A stretch of DNA of 64,000 nucleotides from the NCBI RefSeq assembly GCF_000021305.1, contig NC_011772.1:2580001-2644000 (forward strand), in the 5' to 3' direction. Positions 35,099 through 42,934 of the stretch are shown here, one piece after another. Made by a program: the position numbers and the translations under genes. A model generated the notes under the pieces. That model saw only the letters and a program-made list of their open reading frames with translations. It searched no databases and was not told the origin of the DNA. How positions within the stretch are numbered: position 1 is the first letter of the stretch; each line of letters begins with the position of its first letter. The DNA is from Bacillus cereus G9842. GTDB lineage: Bacteria > Bacillota > Bacilli > Bacillales > Bacillaceae_G.

Positions 35099-35305
35099 AA
35101 TAATCTTCCTTTACATTCAAAATTCATTGTACATACTTTTTCGTACTGTTCTAGTGTATTATATGTATTAAGAAAATCAAACTTTAAATCATATTATTCT
35201 GCTGCAAAAGAACCAGTTTTTCATACATATGAAGAAACTGAGGAAACATTAACTATACCGCAGTTTCCGAAACATATTAGACGAAAACCATTTACACCAA
35301 AAAAT

Positions 35306-35350
35306 AATAAAGATAGCCGCCTCTGATTAAGTACCGGCTATCTTTATTAT
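35306..35350. terminator. Terminator of the arylamine N-acetyltransferase gene
   Basis: AATAAAGATAGCCG - CCTCTGATTAAGTAC - CGGCTATCTTTATT; on the minus strand it ends in TATTATTTTTTGG, immediately after the gene stop. Confidence 0.85.
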
Positions 35351-36118
35351 TCATAACTTAATAGCAAATAAAGTATATAAAAGCTCTCTATATTGCTCTT
35401 CTGTAACCTCACGCTTAGTATTTGCTCCATAAATAATTTCAGTTACACTATTATTCGTTAAAGAGACATGCCCAGAGTCCGTCAATTTCACTGCAATTGG
35501 TCCCTTATTAAAAATAGATTTCTCATCTTCTATTACTCTTCTTTGAACATCGTTTACTACTATCTCATCAATAATATGTTTATAAAAGGCATGACAAACT
35601 TTCCATTCTCCTTCAGCATCTATTCTTTCTAAAACATAATTTCCTTTACTCGTATCTTTTCGTCTCACCCGGTACGACCCATTCTTTGAAGAAACAGACT
35701 CATCAGTAAAAGGTACAGGAACAAGAGGTACTAATGAAGCTATACCTACATCAATTAAATACTGTACATTAGCATAAGTTAAAATAATTGTTATATGGCC
35801 ATCCTCAAGTGCCCATGCATTTATATCATTTTTATAAACCGTACCTAATGCCAGTTGTACATCATAGCCACAGTCTTTTAAGAAATAGTAAAAAAGGGTG
35901 TTTAATTCGTAGCAAAGTCCACCACGGGAACTAGTTAAAATTTTCTCTCGTAAGTTTTCCAGAGAGATTTGATTCGTATTTTGTGCTATAACGTCTAAAT
36001 TCTCAAATGGTATAGTATGTGCAAATGAAAAGAGTATAGTAGGTAATTCTTCAAACGTTACTTCATTACGTTTTTTAAGATTTAATCTTGCGAAAAGCTG
36101 ATCTTGTAAACTTGTCAT
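35351..36118 (-). CDS. nat: Arylamine N-acetyltransferase
   Basis: 255 residues from ATG 36118, 7 bp after AAGGGGTG. The catalytic Cys is in SSRGGLCYELNTLFYYFLKD, the His in WALEDGHITII and the Asp in QYLIDVGIASLVPLVPV; together these form the Cys-His-Asp triad. N-terminus FSFAHTIPFENLDV is typical. The enzyme transfers acetyl from acetyl-CoA to aromatic amines and hydrazines. B. cereus-group genomes hold several NAT paralogues; which one this is cannot be fixed. Confidence 0.9.
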   Translation of the reverse strand: MTSLQDQLFARLNLKKRNEVTFEELPTILFSFAHTIPFENLDVIAQNTNQISLENLREKILTSSRGGLCYELNTLFYYFLKDCGYDVQLALGTVYKNDINAWALEDGHITIILTYANVQYLIDVGIASLVPLVPVPFTDESVSSKNGSYRVRRKDTSKGNYVLERIDAEGEWKVCHAFYKHIIDEIVVNDVQRRVIEDEKSIFNKGPIAVKLTDSGHVSLTNNSVTEIIYGANTKREVTEEQYRELLYTLFAIKL

Positions 36119-36257
36119 ATTTAGCACCCCTTAAAATTTTATAAGTTTAAATAATATATGCTGATTGTAAGTTTTAAGGGGTACTGTAACAACGTACATT
36201 TTATGTAACTGTACCGGTACAAAAAGTCTAACCGACAAGATCACTAAAGATAAGAAG

Positions 36258-36761
36258 CTACAAATACAAATTTAATAGTTTGTCTATAGGTAAATTATTA
36301 CAATCGCTTAAATCAACAAAATACTGAAGTTGCCACATTTGGCTCTTTTTAGCTTGATTGCTAACAGGCTTATCCCATATAGGATAAATCCTCATAGCCA
36401 TCTTGCCTTTTTGATTTTGTGTTCTCAAGATTTTTTCCTTAAGAAGAATCTCTTTAGGCAAAATGAATTGTCCTAGTTTATGATCATCTATACAAGTAAT
36501 AACTAATAAATCAGGAGCAGCGTCATAAGAAAATGCTTGATTTTGCATATTGTCATCTTTCTCCCAAAAAGAAACAAATTGACCAATTTTATTAGGAGTA
36601 ACTTTTGATTTTCTAAAACGAATGGTTTTGTTATTTAAGTGGAATAAACATCCTGCATATTCTGCGTTTTGCTTTTCTTCTTTTAGATTCGTAATCATTA
36701 AATTGTTAGGTTGGTAAACTATATTATTTAAATTTCGGATCGTATCATTAAAATTGTTCAA
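36258..36761 (-). CDS. MepB family protein
   Basis: 167 residues from TTG 36761 with an AAAGGGGGA ribosome site; the longer frame to 36782 includes that site. Landmarks: NAEYAGCLFHLNNKTIRFRK, KVTPNKIGQFVSFWEKD, PDLLVITC and FILPKEILLKEKIL, all typical of MepB. In staphylococci mepB lies with the MepRA efflux locus; here it stands alone. Function unknown. Confidence 0.85.
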   Translation of the reverse strand: MNNFNDTIRNLNNIVYQPNNLMITNLKEEKQNAEYAGCLFHLNNKTIRFRKSKVTPNKIGQFVSFWEKDDNMQNQAFSYDAAPDLLVITCIDDHKLGQFILPKEILLKEKILRTQNQKGKMAMRIYPIWDKPVSNQAKKSQMWQLQYFVDLSDCNNLPIDKLLNLYL

Positions 36762-36869
36762 AAAAACTCCCCCTTTATTCATCTCTTAGTTTACCACAAA
36801 CATCAGTTCTTCTATATCGTATATAATCATGAACTAAGTGAAATGGGGGAATTTAGCAGGATATAATTT

Positions 36870-37238
36870 TTACTTTAATGTACTTAGTTTTTCAATTGCT
36901 TGTTGCTCAGTTGCTAAGTAAAAAATGTCATTCCCTTTATTACATTCATAAATAAAGTCTTTTAAGCTTTTACTAGTGTAAATAGAGAAATCCCCAATGA
37001 TAGCAATCTTTACCTTGTAGTTTATAAACTTTTGAAGGATATCACCCGCAAGACGTGTTTTTAAATCAAAGAAGCTTTCACTTATTAATGACTTGTGGAT
37101 AATAATATGCTTCGCATCTACCTCGTATTGAACTGTTGCCATAGTATCTAATGCAGACTGAACATCCGATATTAATACCTTATCGTTTCTAATGACCGCA
37201 ATATTGATTCCATCGATTACTACTTTCTTTATGTCCAT
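36870..37238 (-). CDS. DUF4180 domain protein
   Basis: 122 residues, AGGGGTGG ribosome site. Sequence pattern SDVQSALDTMATVQYEVDAKHIIIHKSL, FFDLKTRLAGDILQKFINYKVKIAIIGDF and SKSLKDFIYECNKGNDIFYL defines DUF4180. It looks like a small alpha/beta (anti-sigma-antagonist-like) fold. No role known. Confidence 0.85.
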   Translation of the reverse strand: MDIKKVVIDGINIAVIRNDKVLISDVQSALDTMATVQYEVDAKHIIIHKSLISESFFDLKTRLAGDILQKFINYKVKIAIIGDFSIYTSKSLKDFIYECNKGNDIFYLATEQQAIEKLSTLK

Positions 37239-37368
37239 AGTCCCACCCCTTTATAATGTGCACCGTATGAGTAAAATTGTTTTACAAAACTTCGTATTAA
37301 TCATAGATTAAATTAGCCGCAGCTATTAAAATCGCCTCTATTCTTTATTACTAATACGGTTAATGAAA

Positions 37369-38136
37369 TTAATGATAGTTTCTCTTTTTTATATTTTTGA
37401 ATATATATATGAAATTGCTTTTACTTGTTATAAAAATATTGTACTTGTTATAAAAATATTGTGGAGTAACATAACTTAACAAACTATCCAAAGTGTTAAT
37501 CTCGGCATATGGTTGTATTTTGGTAGTATTCTTGATTTTTTGAGGGTTAAACCACACACCTTTTATATTTATATTTTGAGGACCAGCAATATCCTTTTCT
37601 AAGTCATCCCCAACAAATAAAGTATTTTCCGGCTGTAAATTTAGCTTATTTAACGCTAGTTCGAATATACGTTTATCAGGTTTACTAAATCCCACTTCTT
37701 CAGAAATAATGATTGTTTCAAAATACCTATTTAAATTCGTGTTAAATATTTTAGCTTTTTGCCTCTGAGTTGAGCCATTTGTTATAATTCCAACTTTAAA
37801 GTGCTTCTTTATTTGATTTAAGAAATGAATAGTATTTTGGTCTATTGAAAAACATCTAGGGAAATTATTATTCCAAAAATCTTGGATATAATTGCGTGGC
37901 AATCTATACTTCGGCGTGAATTCATCAAACAATGATTCTAAAACTGTCGTTTTATTACTTATGCCATATTCTCTTTTATCGTATTCTTTGAATTTCTGTA
38001 ACATGTTGCTTTTAGCCGCACCATCTACATTTTCATAACACTTTTCTAAAACAATTAAAAATAATGCCGCTACTGCCTTATCCCTATCAAGTAAGGTATC
38101 ATCTAAATCAAACAGCATACCTTTATAACACTTCAA
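37369..38136 (-). CDS. HAD-superfamily hydrolase with a frameshifted C-terminal tail
   Basis: 255 residues, TTG start. HAD motifs: I, LFDLDDTLLDRDKAV (nucleophile Asp and DxD); II, GIITNGST; III, Lys in ISEEVGFSKPDKRIFELAL; IV, LFVGDDLEKDI. It is a subfamily IA phosphatase like YjjG (nucleotidase). A 20-bp tandem duplication at 37423-37462 lies in the last codons. With one copy the protein would end ...VTPQYFYNK-stop; the duplication shifts the frame and adds about 23 hydrophobic/basic residues ending KKRNYH. Confidence 0.85.
   Translation of the reverse strand: MKCYKGMLFDLDDTLLDRDKAVAALFLIVLEKCYENVDGAAKSNMLQKFKEYDKREYGISNKTTVLESLFDEFTPKYRLPRNYIQDFWNNNFPRCFSIDQNTIHFLNQIKKHFKVGIITNGSTQRQKAKIFNTNLNRYFETIIISEEVGFSKPDKRIFELALNKLNLQPENTLFVGDDLEKDIAGPQNINIKGVWFNPQKIKNTTKIQPYAEINTLDSLLSYVTPQYFYNKYNIFITSKSNFIYIFKNIKKRNYH
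37423..37462. repeat. Perfect 20-bp tandem duplication in the HAD gene
   Basis: ACTTGTTATAAAAATATTGT occurs at 37423-37442 and again at 37443-37462. It lies at the 3' end of the HAD gene and replaces its natural stop by a tail in another frame. Confidence 0.95.
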
Positions 38137-38494
38137 ATCATTTCACAACCTTTCTAACATTATATAAATCTCTCCAAGTTTGTACCTTTAAACTTTTGGT
38201 TTAGCCAGAACATTGTTATGTAGTGATTAACGATTAAATAGAAACTAGATGAGAGAAATCCAAAGTTCTTGGCACACACTCTAGTATTACTGTAGCTTCT
38301 TCTATATTAAAATTCCTTTCCCTCTTTTGGTAAAGAAGTACAAGTATATTTTCACAAATTTTAAGAAATTACATACAATTCACATTATTATACATTAGTT
38401 TTTCGTAAATATTATTCATACATCAATTCATACGATAAGTTTTTTAATCAATTATTTCTCCATAAAAAAGTAATATAGCTAATAATACTTTTTG
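38137..38494. other. Intergenic region before the two-component operon
   Basis: About 360 bp of A/T-rich sequence between divergent genes. No gene or RNA recognised. The HAD promoter must lie at its left end; the regulatory dyad of the two-component system begins at 38495. Confidence 0.5.
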
Positions 38495-38560
38495 GTAGTA
38501 AACGTCCTATGAAGTTTACTACTGTATCTCCACATAAACTCCAGATAGTACGGCTATAAT
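38495..38560 (+). promoter_or_regulatory. Promoter and operator of the two-component system
   Basis: A -10 TATAAT sits at 38555-38560, with no TTGACA 17 bp upstream. In its place the region 38526-38546 reads, on the minus strand, TCTGGAGTTTATGTGGAGAT, which is nearly the same as TCTAGAGTTTATATGGAGCT upstream of the ABC transporter (44401-44420). Further upstream GTAGTAAAC (38495-38503) and GTTTACTAC (38514-38522) form a perfect 9-bp dyad. This suggests an activator-dependent, autoregulated promoter bound by the adjacent regulator. Confidence 0.65.
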
Positions 38561-38579
38561 GACTACCAGAGGTGATATT

Positions 38580-39245
38580 ATGAAAAACTATCATATTCTC
38601 GTGGTAGAGGACGATCAAGAAATTCAGGAATTAATTAAACAATTTTTAATGACACAGCATTATACAGTGGTAGTCGCTTCAGATGGACTAGAGGGTATGA
38701 CACAATTTAATAAGCAATCCTTTGATTTAATTCTCCTAGATGTCATGATGCCCAATCTTAATGGGTTTGAAGTTTCTAAAATGATTCGAAGTCAGTCAAA
38801 CGTACCAATTATTATGCTAACTGCGTTGGAAGAAGAGGAAGATCAAATGAAAGGATTCGATCTTGGGATCGATGATTATATAACAAAACCCTTTTCATTT
38901 CATGTTTTGATTAGACGAGTCGAAGCTGTACTTAGAAGAAGTTATGATAAAAATGTAAATAATCATTTGATATTTAAAGAAGTTCGTATCGATGTGGATG
39001 CATATAGAGTCTATGTAAATGATGTTGAAATTATATTAACGACAAAAGAGTTTGAAATTCTACAACTACTATTTCAAAATGAGAGAAAAGTACTTACAAG
39101 AGAAAATATCGTAGAGAAGGTTTGGGGGTACGATTATTTTGGAGAAACACGAATAATTGATACACATATTAAAAACCTACGCAAAAAATTAGCTATCCCT
39201 TATATTAAAACAATAAAGGGTATTGGTTATAAAATTGATGAATAG
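38580..39245 (+). CDS. OmpR-family response regulator
   Basis: 221 residues from ATG 38580 with AGAGGTGA ribosome site. Receiver domain: acidic pocket VVEDD, phospho-acceptor Asp in FDLILLDVMMPNLNG, T in IMLTAL and K in DDYITKPFSF. C-terminal winged helix: EIILTTKEFEILQLLFQNER, TRENIVEKVWGYDYFGETR, IDTHIKNLRKKL and TIKGIGYKI. It overlaps the kinase gene by 8 bp. By position it is the likely binder of the shared motif also found at the ABC transporter promoter. Confidence 0.93.
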   Translation: MKNYHILVVEDDQEIQELIKQFLMTQHYTVVVASDGLEGMTQFNKQSFDLILLDVMMPNLNGFEVSKMIRSQSNVPIIMLTALEEEEDQMKGFDLGIDDYITKPFSFHVLIRRVEAVLRRSYDKNVNNHLIFKEVRIDVDAYRVYVNDVEIILTTKEFEILQLLFQNERKVLTRENIVEKVWGYDYFGETRIIDTHIKNLRKKLAIPYIKTIKGIGYKIDE

Positions 39246-40698
39246 TATTGTGAAACTCATGAAGATGAAGCAAATTACTTATAAACTCTTTATGACTACA
39301 TCTCTCATTTTGTTATCCTTTGCAGTATTGATTTATTTAACTTTATACTTCTTTCTCCCTACGTTTTATGAGCAATATAAAACAGATCAACTTCAAACAG
39401 GGATAAACGAAATCATTGATAAGTCTAAAAATCTTACGTTTCAAGATGCGATACCACTTTTTGATGAATACGCAAAAAAAAATAATGCGATGCTTTACCT
39501 TCAAAATAAAGAAGGAGTAATTATTTACTCTCCTTCATTTTCTTTTATTCAAAGTGGTACGCAAAAAACAGTAGTTACTAAAGCAACACGATTCGAGAAT
39601 GCAAGTACCCTTAGCAATTCATATAACGTTACGAAACCAATTCAATTCCAAGATGGTAGTTTAACACTTATAGTCTTTGCTACATTTCAACCGATTGATG
39701 AAGCTTCACAGGTTTTAGTACGATTTCTCCCCTATATTAGTATCATTGTGCTCATTATTGGTATAGGAAGTGCTTATTTTTATTCCAGGTTTATTACAAA
39801 GCCACTTATTTATATTAATGAAGGTGCACAAAAGATGGCAAATTTAGATTTCTCCGAAAAAATTGAGGTTCGCTCTACAGATGAGTTAGGAGAATTGTCT
39901 AATAGTTTGAATGACATGTCTATTAACTTACAACAAGCTATGTTTGATTTAAAAAAAGCAAATGAACAATTAAAAAATGATATTGAAAAAGAAAGAGAAA
40001 TAGAAACAAAACGCAGAGAGTTTTTTGCGATTGTAGCACATGAATTAAAGTCCCCTCTTACTGTAATGAAAGGATACTTAGAAGGGATGATATACAATAT
40101 TGGCCCTTATCAAAATCGTGATCAATATTTAAAGAAAAATCATCAAATTATTGAAAGTATGGAACAATTAGTTCGTGAAATTTTAAGCGTATCGAAATTA
40201 GAACAACACACCTTCAAACTAAAAGTAGAGGAAGTTAATCCTTCAAAGTTAATAGGTACAATCACAAAAGATCTCGAATTTTTTGCTTCTCAAAAAAGTA
40301 TCGAAATAATAAAAGAATTTGATTCTGACCTTTCTATTTATACAGATTGTGCTCTTTTAGAAAAAGCATGCAAAAATATTATCCACAATGCGGTTATGTA
40401 TTCACCACATAATGAAAAAGTCTATATAAAGTTAAGAGAGAATTCTAAACAAGATCAAATCGAAATGAAAATTATAAATACAGGTATCAATATTAAAGAT
40501 GAAGATATTCAACAAATTTTCAAACCATTTTATCGAATTGAAAAATCAAGGAATCGAAATACTGGAGGAAGTGGTTTGGGGCTATATATTGTTAAACAAA
40601 TTCTTGAAACGTTAGATATAAAGTATTCAATAAAAAATATGGAACATAGTGTGCAATTTTGCATGAGTATTCCGCTATCTAAACATAAAAACAAATAA
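39238..40698 (+). CDS. Sensor histidine kinase
   Basis: 486 residues. Two transmembrane helices (about residues 17-41 and 160-185) enclose an extracellular sensor domain of about 120 residues. HAMP (SRFITKPLIYINEGAQKMA), then the phospho-acceptor His in FFAIVAHELKSPLTVMKGY, N box (CKNIIHNAVMYSP), a degenerate G1 region (MKIINTGINI in place of DNGxGI), F box (IFKPFYRIEKS) and G2 (GGSGLGLYIVKQI). The ATG 39238 overlaps the regulator stop. The G1 degeneracy, N-T-G-I-N-I, is unusual and worth noting. Confidence 0.9.
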   Translation: MNSIVKLMKMKQITYKLFMTTSLILLSFAVLIYLTLYFFLPTFYEQYKTDQLQTGINEIIDKSKNLTFQDAIPLFDEYAKKNNAMLYLQNKEGVIIYSPSFSFIQSGTQKTVVTKATRFENASTLSNSYNVTKPIQFQDGSLTLIVFATFQPIDEASQVLVRFLPYISIIVLIIGIGSAYFYSRFITKPLIYINEGAQKMANLDFSEKIEVRSTDELGELSNSLNDMSINLQQAMFDLKKANEQLKNDIEKEREIETKRREFFAIVAHELKSPLTVMKGYLEGMIYNIGPYQNRDQYLKKNHQIIESMEQLVREILSVSKLEQHTFKLKVEEVNPSKLIGTITKDLEFFASQKSIEIIKEFDSDLSIYTDCALLEKACKNIIHNAVMYSPHNEKVYIKLRENSKQDQIEMKIINTGINIKDEDIQQIFKPFYRIEKSRNRNTGGSGLGLYIVKQILETLDIKYSIKNMEHSVQFCMSIPLSKHKNK

Positions 40699-40736
40699 AC
40701 TCTCCTTTAAATAGGACGAGTTTATTTGTTTTTGTA
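40690..40736 (+). terminator. Terminator of the two-component operon
   Basis: AAATAAACTC - TCCTTTAAATAGGAC - GAGTTTATTTG followed by TTTTTG. Confidence 0.85.
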
Positions 40737-41025
40737 GTAAGTATAAACTTATTAACAGGCTTTTCGTTTAATGACGTATGCTACTTTTTAAATGGCGATT
40801 GTCATAAGTAGTGACAAACTGTATTCAACTTAAATGTTTACCTATAACAGCAAAAAAAGCGAAATTACGCTTAGCAGCAAATTAGATTCTCTTATTTGAG
40901 ATACATTTCATCTATGAAACTGAAAAGGAGGATGAAAAATGTTTATTCACCTCCATTTTTCAGATTAATTTGGAATTCTTTTATGATAAGCTATATGTAA
41001 AGATTAAACATAAAGGATGATTCGT
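40737..41025. other. Intergenic region before the DinB gene
   Basis: About 290 bp, no gene recognised. The DinB gene's own promoter probably lies within 40950-41010, and a T-rich leader precedes AAAGGATG. Confidence 0.4.
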
Positions 41026-41562
41026 ATGGAAATAAGACCAAAGGTAAGTGAATATAACTCCTATTATGCAACGTATACCAACTTGGTATCAGACGGAAAT
41101 ATCATACATATTCTAGAACAACAAATGAAGGAAACGAATCTTTTATTAAAGGGAATTTCTAATAGTAAGGGACTTTTCCGGTATGCTCCTACTAAATGGA
41201 GTATAAAAGAAGTAATCGGTCATATAGCAGATACAGAACGTATTATGGCGTATCGATTGCTATCTATCGCTCGAGGCGAGACAGCAGAACTTCCAGGCTA
41301 TAATGATGATATGTATGTTCTTAGAGCTGCTTTTGATAAGCAATCTATGCAAGATCTTCTTGAGAATTTAATAGTTGTTCGCCAATCTACCCTGTATTTA
41401 CTTAGAAGCTTAGATAAAGAAGCCTGGTCACAAAGAGGAAATGCGAATAATTCTGAAGTTACAGTTCGTGCATTAGCATACATCATTGCCGGTCATGAGC
41501 TTCATCATCTTCAAATTATAAAAGAACGTTATCTTGGTTCTGATGCATATCCAGCAAGTTAA
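41026..41562 (+). CDS. DinB-family protein
   Basis: 178 residues from ATG 41026 with AAAGGATG ribosome site. The DinB four-helix bundle shows the metal ligands as a His in WSIKEVIGHIADTERIMAYR and a His-x3-His in IAGHELHHLQIIKERYLG. FRYAPTKWSIKEV is the family opening. Metal-dependent transferase/hydrolase of the DinB_2 type, substrate unknown. Stands between the two-component system and the ABC transporter it appears to control. Confidence 0.88.
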   Translation: MEIRPKVSEYNSYYATYTNLVSDGNIIHILEQQMKETNLLLKGISNSKGLFRYAPTKWSIKEVIGHIADTERIMAYRLLSIARGETAELPGYNDDMYVLRAAFDKQSMQDLLENLIVVRQSTLYLLRSLDKEAWSQRGNANNSEVTVRALAYIIAGHELHHLQIIKERYLGSDAYPAS

Positions 41563-41569
41563 TATTTGA

Positions 41570-41608
41570 AGAACAAGAGTCCTATTTATGTAGGGCTCTT
41601 GTTCAGTA
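41570..41608 (+). terminator. Terminator of the DinB gene
   Basis: GAACAAGAGTCC - TATTTATGTA - GGGCTCTTGTTC, a 12-bp stem without a long T-run. Confidence 0.7.
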
Positions 41609-41763
41609 TTTATAACGTATTAGCACTTAGAATCATGGCAATTAAATGCATTTATTTATAAAATTCACCACATAATATATATGCTATCCTCTTTTATTCT
41701 GTACATAATTTTCTTTAGGTTGATATACTATAAACACAATAGTTCTGGAAAGGTGATGATATT

Positions 41764-41946
41764 ATGTATGAACAACAAAATAATAGAGATAGAGATCAAA
41801 AAATGATGTTTTCGATGCAAGGAGTTCCCACAAATAAAATTAACATGAATCAATTACCTAAATGGATTAAAATTTTTGGATATTGTGCGTTTGGTTGGAT
41901 GATAGTATTTAGTTTAATTATGATTGTAGGTTTAATTCTGCAATAA
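41764..41946 (+). CDS. Small single-helix membrane protein
   Basis: 60 residues, GGAAAGGTGATG ribosome site. A polar Gln/Asn/Asp-rich N-terminus (MYEQQNNRDRDQKMM...) precedes one C-terminal helix (WIKIFGYCAFGWMIVFSLIM). No family recognised. It has its own terminator. Confidence 0.65.
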   Translation: MYEQQNNRDRDQKMMFSMQGVPTNKINMNQLPKWIKIFGYCAFGWMIVFSLIMIVGLILQ

Positions 41947-41967
41947 CTATACAGATACATAGATAGG

Positions 41968-42019
41968 TAAACGGGACGATATTTAGATTATACATCTAGG
42001 TAATGTTCCGTTTTTTATG
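41968..42019 (+). terminator. Terminator of the small membrane protein gene
   Basis: AAACGGGAC ... GTTCCGTTTTTT with G-U pairs and a long internal loop, ending in a T-run. Confidence 0.7.
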
Positions 42020-42054
42020 TATGATTATCCCATGATATAGGTAACCAATTATAC

Positions 42055-42094
42055 TAAAAAGAACTTGTAGAATATCCTACAAGTTCTTTTTCAA
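42055..42094. terminator. Terminator of the ABC transporter operon
   Basis: AAAAAGAACTTGTAG - AATATC - CTACAAGTTCTTTTT, perfect 15-bp arms. On the minus strand it would end the ABC operon, 190 bp after its stop. The rest of the gap to 42245 holds no gene. Confidence 0.88.
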
Positions 42095-42245
42095 ATATTA
42101 TTAAAACGGGAACAACAAACTATTTTAACATTCAGTACAGGGAGACCATTTTGATTATGGCTTGATTTTATTATAAAACAAATATAAGCTTTTGAAAGGT
42201 CTAGATTTTGAAAATTATGTGAATTGAACAGCTACGATGTTTATA

Positions 42246-42923
42246 TTAGATTTCATTTACAACCAACTTCTTCTTACTTAAATACACTGCACGATCTGAT
42301 TTTTTAGCAACCTCCTGTGAGTGCGTCACAACAATAATACATTTATTCTCTTTATGTGCAAGTTCTTGAAACAGTTCTATAATATCCATTGCGGTTTGCT
42401 CATCAAGGTTTCCTGTTGGCTCATCCGCAATCAATAAATCAACATTACAAGATAGTGCTCGAGCAATTGCTACACGCTGTTGTTGCCCACCGCTTAGTTG
42501 CAGGACGTTTCGTTTCGCTTCAGCTTCTGAGAGTCCTACCCTCTCTAATAACTGTAATGCTCTTGCTGTTTTATTTTGCACTTTAACACCTGTAATTTCC
42601 ATTGCTGTTAAGACATTTTGAAGAGCTGTCATATAGGTTATTAAGTTATAAGATTGGAAAATTACAGATACATTTTGATTACGGTATCGATCCAAACCAA
42701 TTTTTCTAATATCTTTGCCATTATACAGTACATAACCATTTTTAGGGACATCTAGTCCACAACCTAAGCTTAGAGTCGTAGTTTTACCAGATCCAGATGG
42801 TCCTAAAATCGTGTAGAAATGTCCTTTTTGAAAAGAAAAGTTAACATTTTCTAGTATCGCTACATTTTTTCCATTACTTTCATAATAATAATCTAAATTT
42901 TTAAACTGTAAAATTGTCTCCAT
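42246..42923 (-). CDS. ABC transporter ATP-binding protein (MacB/LolD type)
   Basis: 225 residues from ATG 42923, seven bases after GAGGAGG. Walker A LGPSGSGKTTTLSLGCGLD, Q-loop FQSYNLITYMT, signature LSGGQQQRVAIARALSC, Walker B LLIADEPTGNLDE, H-loop VVTHSQEVAKKSDR: all complete. It overlaps the permease stop, so both are translated from one mRNA. Domain type: energises a FtsX-like permease (exporter or peptide-stress sensor). Confidence 0.93.
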   Translation of the reverse strand: METILQFKNLDYYYESNGKNVAILENVNFSFQKGHFYTILGPSGSGKTTTLSLGCGLDVPKNGYVLYNGKDIRKIGLDRYRNQNVSVIFQSYNLITYMTALQNVLTAMEITGVKVQNKTARALQLLERVGLSEAEAKRNVLQLSGGQQQRVAIARALSCNVDLLIADEPTGNLDEQTAMDIIELFQELAHKENKCIIVVTHSQEVAKKSDRAVYLSKKKLVVNEI

Positions 42924-42934
42924 ATCGAGCCTCC

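Noticed and set aside
35180..35334. Plus-strand open frame ending ...PKHIRRKPFTPKNNKDSRL
   Set aside because: Looks faintly protein-like, but has no start or ribosome site and ends in the terminator of the acetyltransferase gene; possible relic only.
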